NCBI GenBank assembly: GCA_949130485.1
Contig: OX422188.1
Location: 8,540,443-8,604,442, forward strand
DNA length: 64,000 nucleotides
Reading direction: 5' to 3'
Origin: Agelas oroides
Taxonomy: Eukaryota; Porifera; Demospongiae; Agelasida; Agelasidae
Positions 27,701 through 36,700 of the stretch are shown piece by piece. The notes beneath the pieces are model-generated. The model ran no database searches. It saw only the letters and a program-made list of their open reading frames with translations, and had not been told where the DNA came from. Made by a program: the position numbers and the translations under genes. Within the stretch, counting starts at the first letter, position 1. The number at the start of each line of letters is the position of its first letter.

Positions 27701-30700
27701 AGAGGTAGGTTCGTATGGCTGGCCATCCGCTTTCACAAGGTTCAAGTAGAAGAGCTGCAAGGTTTCATCGAGGTCTTCATGGCGTATTTCCAACAGTGGT
27801 AGTGGCAACCCTCGCGCAATTCGCCAGCTCTCAAAACGATTCACCCAGGTGTTCGTTGAGCGTGCTGTGTTCTCGTTCTTGTTCTTGAGCACTAGTCGTT
27901 CACATTCTTTTCGCTCTTCCTCCGACTGTAGGCGTGGTCTTTTGGCTGTTTGCGTCTCTTCTTCACCCACGACTTCCAAAACAGAAGGGCTAAGTAGCTC
28001 TGCCAGCAAAACATCGCCACGTTCTTCAGTACTACTTGTACTCGCCATTACACTTTTTTGTTCTACCGTTGCTATTTACAAACTGTTACTAGGTGCTTCG
28101 TACGTACTGACCGATCAGTTAGCTATTACACTTCTGCACACTTGTTCAACCAATCAGTGAGCTATTACACTTTTTCACTGTTGACAGTCTGTTTTTCAAC
28201 CAATCAGAGAGCTATTACACTTTTTCACTGTTGACAGTCTGTTTTTCAACCAATCAGAGAGCTATTACACTTTTTCACTGTTTACATGTACAAGGTTACA
28301 ACACTATTTGGCATTTATTTCACTGTTGTTAATGGAGCTTAACTATGGACTGTGATATAGTCATATGATTATTTTATTTACACTACCCATACATCATCTA
28401 GATCCTTGCTGCTGACTTCTGCTCCCTTGTCCACAAGGTACTCAACTACCTCACAATGATCTTCTCTGGCAGCATAGTGCAGTGGTGTCATCTATAGTGA
28501 AGGAAATGCTTACAGTGGTACACTACTCATTGCATGCTTAACCCACCAAGGCAGTCATGACTAAGAATCTGATTCAGCATAGGCAAAAATTTTTGTGAAA
28601 AGCTTGAGAGGGCCCTCAGAATTCATGGTTCTAAATTTTGTGGCCCCAACAGCTAGATTCATATTGTGGATGACAAAATACCAACAAAGTTTGCACAAGG
28701 CAATGTCCAGTCGCTCGTGAGAGGCTATGACTGTCCATAACCACATCTTTGTAAAAGAGGAGCTACCATGCCACAAGAATGGTAACTATACTTCCGTACC
28801 CAGCTACTTCAAAGTACTTGTGTTTTCACTTTGGTAGACTGAGAGTACCAGTACTGGCCTCACTCTTTCACCTGCTTCCCTTCTGGGTTCAGTTCTTAAA
28901 TCATGATCACAACACAGGGATTGCCTCGTTCCCAGGCTCTTGTGCGGGGGAGGAGGAAAGAGAGCCTGGTACACACTGTTCGTGCATGCGCCAAGTTCCC
29001 TTGGTAACCTGCATACTACTCCGCTACACTAAAATTACGGTCAATTTCTGCTTACCTGCTGAAGGCCGCACTGCATAGTTATACTCCCTGTGGGACACAT
29101 ACGAGTGATTTTGAAGTCAAAATAAACAATATCACTTTGATGGTAACAGTCTGCATTGCTTCGTTCGGTGATTGGTGAACTTCAAAGGGAAAGATTGTGT
29201 CATCACGTGCTGAAGCGTTTAGCTGGAAAGGACGAACGCGTGGACAATTCCTGCAAGCGAAGAGCTGAGTACCTTCGTCGCTCCCTTATCATCGTCCACA
29301 CAGAGCATGGTCAGTGGCAGGCATCTTTTATATGAGAGAAGTCGGTGTGCCTCGCTGAGGTTAGTGTAACGGAGCAGATTTTACGGGAAATTTCCAAATT
29401 CCCAGAAATCCTGGGGGAACTGAGCATGCGCAAACAGTGTGTACCAGGCTCTTTTTTCTCCGCCCACGCACGAGAGCCTGGGAACGAGGCTAAACACAGG
29501 GATTGCTTGTGGCGTAGATTAACAACATTGCACACGTGTACATATATATCTGGGATAGGTGAGACCAGTTACACTCATACTTGTACCTAGATGAAGATTT
29601 TGCTGTCTGGGCATGTGGGGTAACTAGCATTATCTCATACTTCTCTCTCTGTGCTTTGATCATGAACAAATCTGACATACCATTTTAGTCGTGAAGAGGC
29701 CTGACCACATGCCATTTATCCTGCCATCAACTTGTGCTCCCTGCTCCAAGAGGAACATGACAACATCGAGCTTGCCATTCTTTGCTGCGTAATGCAGTGG
29801 GGTTTTCTGTGATAAAATATAACAGTTCAAGTCAAAAGGGTGGTGCTTATTTTATATGGTCTTTCTGAGAGTGCAGTAGTTACAATTTACGTGTCAAATC
29901 ATAGAATTATACAGTACATGCATATCCTTATAACTTTACTATCCATACATCATCTTTATCTTTACTGTTGACTCGTGCTCCCTCCTTTACAAGGTGCTTG
30001 ACTACCTCACAATGACCTTCTCTGGCAGCATAGTGTAGTGGTGTCATCTATAGTGAAGAAAATGCTTACAGTGGTACAGTACCCACTATACATGTTGCAT
30101 ACTTAACACACCTGTAGTGAGATGAACAATTAACCTAGATCTAAGTATTTTTAAACAAATTACACCCCAAGATGCAACTTAAAGGACCCGCGTAATATAA
30201 TAATAACTACTAGTAAGATGCTGAATCATCCTGGGGCGAGCCTGAGCGAGTAGCAAATTGCATTTGGAATGCCCACACAGACATGCAGCTATTCATCCAG
30301 CCAGACTACTATATGGCTACAAGGGCATGGCCGGGCTAAGCTTCACAGTCAAACCATGAGCTAGCAGGGGAATCCATGCTATGTAAGAGCAGTCATGCCA
30401 GGCGCGTACCTGAAGCCAGCGTACACCCTGCTGTCCGACTGTCACTCGCACCCTGCCTTGTCACGCGATCGTCAGACTCGTACCATGGTTCAGAAAGTAA
30501 GTTGCCGTGCGTGCTGCCAATGTACTCTCTTTCACGCCGACCCTGCAGTCTGGCAGTAGCCCTTCACGCTCGTTCTCACGGCTTAGCTGAAGCATAGCAT
30601 GTATAGATTGTAAACCTCCGGAGGTTTACAATCTATGTACAAGTACAAGTCACCGTGGACATTCAATCATCGTGAAATACTTGAATGCGCTGATTTAAAA

Positions 30701-33700
30701 TTTCCGGTAAGTGGTCGGTCCATAGCCCGTCGGCCGGCCGGTCGTATACACACACATCTGCGCAATGCAGTCACGCTAGTGTGGGGCTCGCTCAGGCTCG
30801 CCCCAAAAATCATTGCTACGTGTATTGAGCATGCTACAGTGCATCGGGCTAATATTACGCACGTAACGCGCGAGTATAAAGCAGGTGAAGGCGTGCCTTG
30901 CTATTCACGATTGATAAACTGATGTCTGGCTCCTCCCTTGAGGGTAAAGCTTTTTTAAGAAACCACAAAACCCTGATCTCTAATTTAGCCTTCTACTTCA
31001 GGTCTTGTAGTTAAGTAGCAGTGAACTTTGTTTTCCTAAAGCCTACTAACAAAGATTTCACCTATGTATAGCACTGAATTCTAAAGTGTTTGAGCCAAGG
31101 AAAACCTGCAGCACTAACCTCTTATGAGCATCTTGGGGTGCGGTTACTTTGCTCATAATAGAATCAAACTAGATGTGCTCAGTAGAGCATTTAATCTTCC
31201 ACGCTCTCCTCTCGAAACTGCACCCTCCCCCAAAAACAATATGACAGTATACTCTACATGTGTACATGTATATCTGGGATAGGTGAGGCCAGTTTTACTT
31301 GCTGTCTGGGTACAGGGACAATCCTTAGGTTCTTGGTAATCTTGATATGCATGAAATATACACTACAAAAACTACTTGCCTCACAGAGTGGTTACTCCAG
31401 TTTCAGGGCTCATTGAACTGTATATTATATACTATGAAGAGAATTTACACAAATAATTGTCATCCATCACCCCCTCACAATTCCATCAAGCTTCATTGAG
31501 AAGCAAAGAGCTAGCACAGTCTGCTAGCTAATGTATACCGTTTCTTTGTCCATCTGCTGGCTATTATTGGGTTCAAACACCATCCATCATCCCCCTTACA
31601 ATTCCATCAAAGAGCTACCACAGGCAAGTAGCTCTTTGCTTCTTAACGAAGCCTAATGGAATTGTGAGGGGGATGATGGATGGTGGTATGTTTGTGAATT
31701 CTATTCATAGCACTCACCAGTTCAGTGAACCCTGAAACTGGAGTAAACACTCAGAGGTTATTTTAACTAAGTGTAGTTTTTGCAGTGAACTGCTTCAGAC
31801 CCTTTCAGGTACACATATGGAGATAAAAGAATTACACTGAATGCCAGTTCGAGTGAATATACTAAAACATATATTCATTCTGACAGATAGAAAGACAGAC
31901 AAAGTTAACAGTTTTACTCCACTCTGTGTATGGACATTTGCGGTAACTAGCATTATACCATATCTCTCTCTGTGGTGTGATGTTGAATAAACCTTGGTTA
32001 ACATAATTACCATTTTAGTTGTGAAGAGGCCTGACCACATGCCATCCACCCTGCCATCAACTTGTGCTCGCCGCCCCAAGAGCAGTGTCACGACATCAAG
32101 CTTGCCATTCTCTGCTGCGTAATGCAGTGGGGCTTTCTGTGAGAAAATATGTGTAAATAAAAGAACTGTGAGTGTATGTACATGTAACCATGCATGATAA
32201 CAGGTCAACAGAGAACTGATATGCCCTGGGTACAAGGTTAAACTATAGCTACACCTCTCATTAGAGACTCTCAAGGGGATGTTATGTCCATATATGTACA
32301 ATTGTACAGTGAAACCTCATTATAACATTCACCTATGGGACTCGAGCCACTGGCTGTTATACAGAGGTGACCTTCTTACGGGATAAATTCATAAAATTGC
32401 ATATTAACATAGTATAATGAAGAGTAAGTACAAACAACAGTCATATATGAATACACAAATGCTCAAGAGCTGAAAGATGTAAGCTGCTGCACGTGGATAG
32501 TGTCAACCACATGGAGTCATGTGCCGAGGCCGACACACACGTGTACGAGTACGAGTAACAGTGCAGCATAGCTCGAGCACTTGCGATCACCTAGCTAGCT
32601 ACGTAGCTAGCTAGGCTGGGAGTGCTGGATTTTGTGAAGTAACTGGCAGCAGCGTCAATCGTGGGGTTGGCCTTGGAGTGGAAATTCCGTGCAAGTACAA
32701 GTTCTTTGGACGTCAAGCCTACGTAGATAGGCTCCAAACTAACTCTCTTATCGCACCACTACAGACCACATTTTGCACTGACCGTATTAACGATGCTTGC
32801 ATGCTGTTGGGACTGCATATTAGTGGCCGTTATCTGTATTAACGAGTGACCGTTCAGCGGGTGCTAGTATGAATATAGCGTATTGGCAAATATTTTGGGA
32901 CCGTCCCTACTGACCACTATATTGTAGGTGACTGCAAGGTGAGGTTTCACTGTATTAGCAATTTTACTTCACATGTTCACAAAGAAGTTTTCTGCAGCAC
33001 CTGATTCAGTTGTTTTTAACAAGACCAGCTCAGACCAATTTTCAAGTAGCTGTCAAATCATAGAAGTATATACATGTCTTCTACTATCCATACATCATCT
33101 TTATCTTTGCTGTTGACTTGTGCTCCCTCCTTTACAAGGTGCTTGACTACCTCACAATGACCTTCTCTGGCAGCATAGTGTAGTGGTGTCATCTACAGTG
33201 AAGAAAATGCTTACAGTGGTACAGTACCCACTATACATGTTGCATACTTAACACACCAAGGTAGTCATGCAGACTAACAATCAACATTAGGTACATGTGT
33301 TTTATAACCAATTAATAAAATAATGCACGAAATAGGACTGCTTCAGTCACTTTAGGTACACTTATGAAGATAAAAGATTTACATTGTGATTGCCTGTTTG
33401 AGTGAGTGATTGTGCACATTTTTGTGCTAACAGACAAAAGGACAGACACATCCTGGGATCTCAGTTTCCAGCGAGTGTCATTAACACCGGTTATGCTGGC
33501 CTGACATTCTTGTGACTGGGTACAGATCGATGCAAGTGTCGTGGTTCCTCACTGAGAACCTTCTGCATTGGCTCAGCAAGTTACAGAACTACTCCTGAAA
33601 TACTAGCAAATAAACTAAATGCCTGTAGTCTCAAAATGAGACCAAGACAAACTGACAATACTCATGCACTGTGTCATCAGTGTTAGTGTCTGAGACCCCA

Positions 33701-36700
33701 GGATCTGGCCCCTCACATAGCTTAGAGACAGCCTCTTTCACTACAAGGCACTGTTTTTGTTGTTGTTTCTGTACTTCCATTTAATACTTTGATTTCCACA
33801 CTTCAACATTCTCCACTTGCCCCAAAATAAATCTTGATTTACCATTTTAGTTGTGAAGAGGCCTGACCACATGCCATCAACCCTGCCATCAACTTGTGCT
33901 CCTTGCTGCAAGAGCCGTGTCACAACATTGATCTTGCCATTCTCTGCTGCGTAATGCAGTGGAGTTTTCTGTGGCAAAAATATGTACCTCAGGTCAAAAG
34001 AACTATGAGTGTGTATATAACCATGCATGCATGATTACATGTCAATAGATCTGGAAATAAGTAACAATCCCCCGAGTTAGTTACCTTATTAAGATGTTCA
34101 CCCAGGCACATAATGTACGTTGGTACGTCTATATGTTGCAAAGAAGTGCTGTCTGCATGCTTGCATGCTTGCTATTTGCACTAAGAAGTGTAGCACAGGT
34201 ATGTTAAACATAGGCTGTACTGCATACTGTCATTAGTGTCATAACATAGTTGGATTGACTTATGATGTAGTGCATTCAATACTCACAACCTTCTGAAGGT
34301 GTAGCTACAATTCATGAAGTGTATAAAAAATCCCTCCGTCTTACTTCATCTTTATCTTTGCTGTTGACTTGTGCTCCATTCTTCACAAGGTAATCAACAA
34401 CCTTGCGAAGACCTTCCCTGGCAGCATAGTGCAGCGGTGTTTTCTGTGGCAGAAAAGAATGTGGTGCGGGGTCGACTGCATTGCACAAACACAGCAGAAT
34501 TTATTGTGGCATTACGCTAAAGTAAAGAAAAAAACACAACAAAACAAGTTCTTTTCTATAGTGTGGGCTAGGGCGTATACTCCAGTGTGTGCAGTGTGTA
34601 CAGTTTGTGTCGTTTGCACTGTCATTCATTTGTAGCTATGAGTGTCTGTACATTATTTTCTGCTACTGCTGTACATATTGATATTCATGAGGTCACTAAT
34701 ACTTTTGGGCACTACACGTGATGACCTTGTACAAAGTTCAGATTGGCATCAAAGCCACATAGGTTTCTAAGTACAGTAACAGCTGAGATTGCAATTCCTG
34801 TGGAACCACAAAACCTCTCAGTGATCAAGTTTGAAGGAGAGTGAGTTGGATATATACAGTAACAGGATGGCTGAGATTGAATTCCTGTGGAACCACAAAA
34901 CCTCTCAGTGATCAAGTTTGAAAGAGGTAGAAGGAGAGTGAGTGGTTGGATATATGCAATATCTCCAACTATTTTGGCTACTTTGCGACAATGGCCACCC
35001 AAGTGGCCTTGTTGGGCAATGAATTTGCCCCAGAAGGCTTCATTAAAGTAACTACAGAGGCAAATGAACTCTTTGTGCACGTGTCCTAAGTGGTGGATAA
35101 AAGAGTTACTATCCCAGGTTTTGCAGGAGTACAAGACTGAACAGACACTTCAAGCACCCATAAGTAGTGAAGAATGAAAATCAATACACTATGAGGTGCT
35201 CCAGTTTGGTTTCAAGTAGTATGAGCAGACAATTCATTTGAAGTTTAAAAGGCCTGTGGGACCTGTAATTACAGAGATGCATACATATGTACAAAGATCT
35301 CAACTAACCTTATCACAGTCTTTGCTATTGACATTTGCTCCCTTCTCAACAAGGCACTTGACAACATTCAGATTGGCAGCATGGTGGAGTGCCGTACACT
35401 GTGGAATAGGACATGCCATACTTGCTGCAGAAAGTCAACACAGCACATAATTAACCTAATTTAACACATCTAAATTCCTAGCTAGAACTTGCAGCACAAA
35501 CTAAGGACAAGGATACTGGCCAGGGGAACTGAAAGCTCTTCTGTGGTTACTGCAATATTAGTGAAACCCTTCTACTGCAGACAGCCATTCTACTATACAC
35601 AGATGAACTGGACCAGAGGAGGGAGGACGCGATCACGTGATAGCTACAATTAACTGACATTCCAAGACCAAGAAGTGTGCATACAAGCTAAACGAACGGC
35701 TCTATTGAGAAAGTAGTGATGGGCGCAATGGGCGTGCAAGGTTTTCGACAAAACTGAACAGGTCTGGCAGTTAAAATGGCCTCCTGTGACTCGCCTAGCA
35801 TTAAAACTGGCAACTTACAAGCTTAGCCAGCGAGGTGAGCCATAATATCCAATTTTGACTAGCCAGATGACTTCAGCTTAGTCGAAAATACTATGCGCCC
35901 GTCGTGACTTAGTCCATAGAGCGATCCTTGTAGCTTGCATCCACGATTCTTGCCCTTGGAATGTCATCAGAGTGTACTAATTGTCGCTATGACGTGACAT
36001 CATGTCCTCCCTCCTCTGGAACTGGACATACATAAACTGGACACAGATAAACTACCATACTTCATCTTTATCCTTGCTGTCCACATGTGCTACCAGCCTC
36101 AGGAGGTACTCCACAACATGGAAATGACCTTTCGTAGCAGCACAATGTAGTGGAGTTCTCTGTGGTACAGAATTCACAAAGATACGTAAAAAATTTTCGT
36201 GTTGATATATTTTCACGGTTCGTTTGATCTGCGAAATTTTTTTAACGGTTGACGGCTACAATATGGACGAGTGCCTGGAGCGTTTTTAACGTTTAGTCCA
36301 CTACCAGGTATCGGGAGAGCCAGGTATCGGTGGCTGTAATGCTGTGGCTGTCAGGAGTAGTCGTCGATCGGACATTTACCTTGGGAGGTGTGGACGTGCG
36401 CGCACGCTTATTCGTTAATCACCGCCACATATGTGTTTATTCGCGTGTTAAATTTTCGTGGTTGGTCTCAACTGCAAAATTTTTTAAACAGCGAAATTTT
36501 CCACATTGTTAAAGTCTGCTATTAATGCTCATACATTAGCACTGAGACAGAGACATACATACCTCTACACATTTCTGCTAAAGTATGAACACTACTACAT
36601 TTTAGCACCTGGCATAAAAGACATATCTTACTTGTCTCTTATCTCTGCTATTCACAAGTTTCACATCAGTAGTCAATAAACGTTCCACATCCTCCAGTTT

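Noticed and set aside
28561..28776. 71-residue minus-strand frame beside the Crypton
   Set aside because: No resemblance to recombinase or ankyrin sequence and no splice signals; intronic chance frame.
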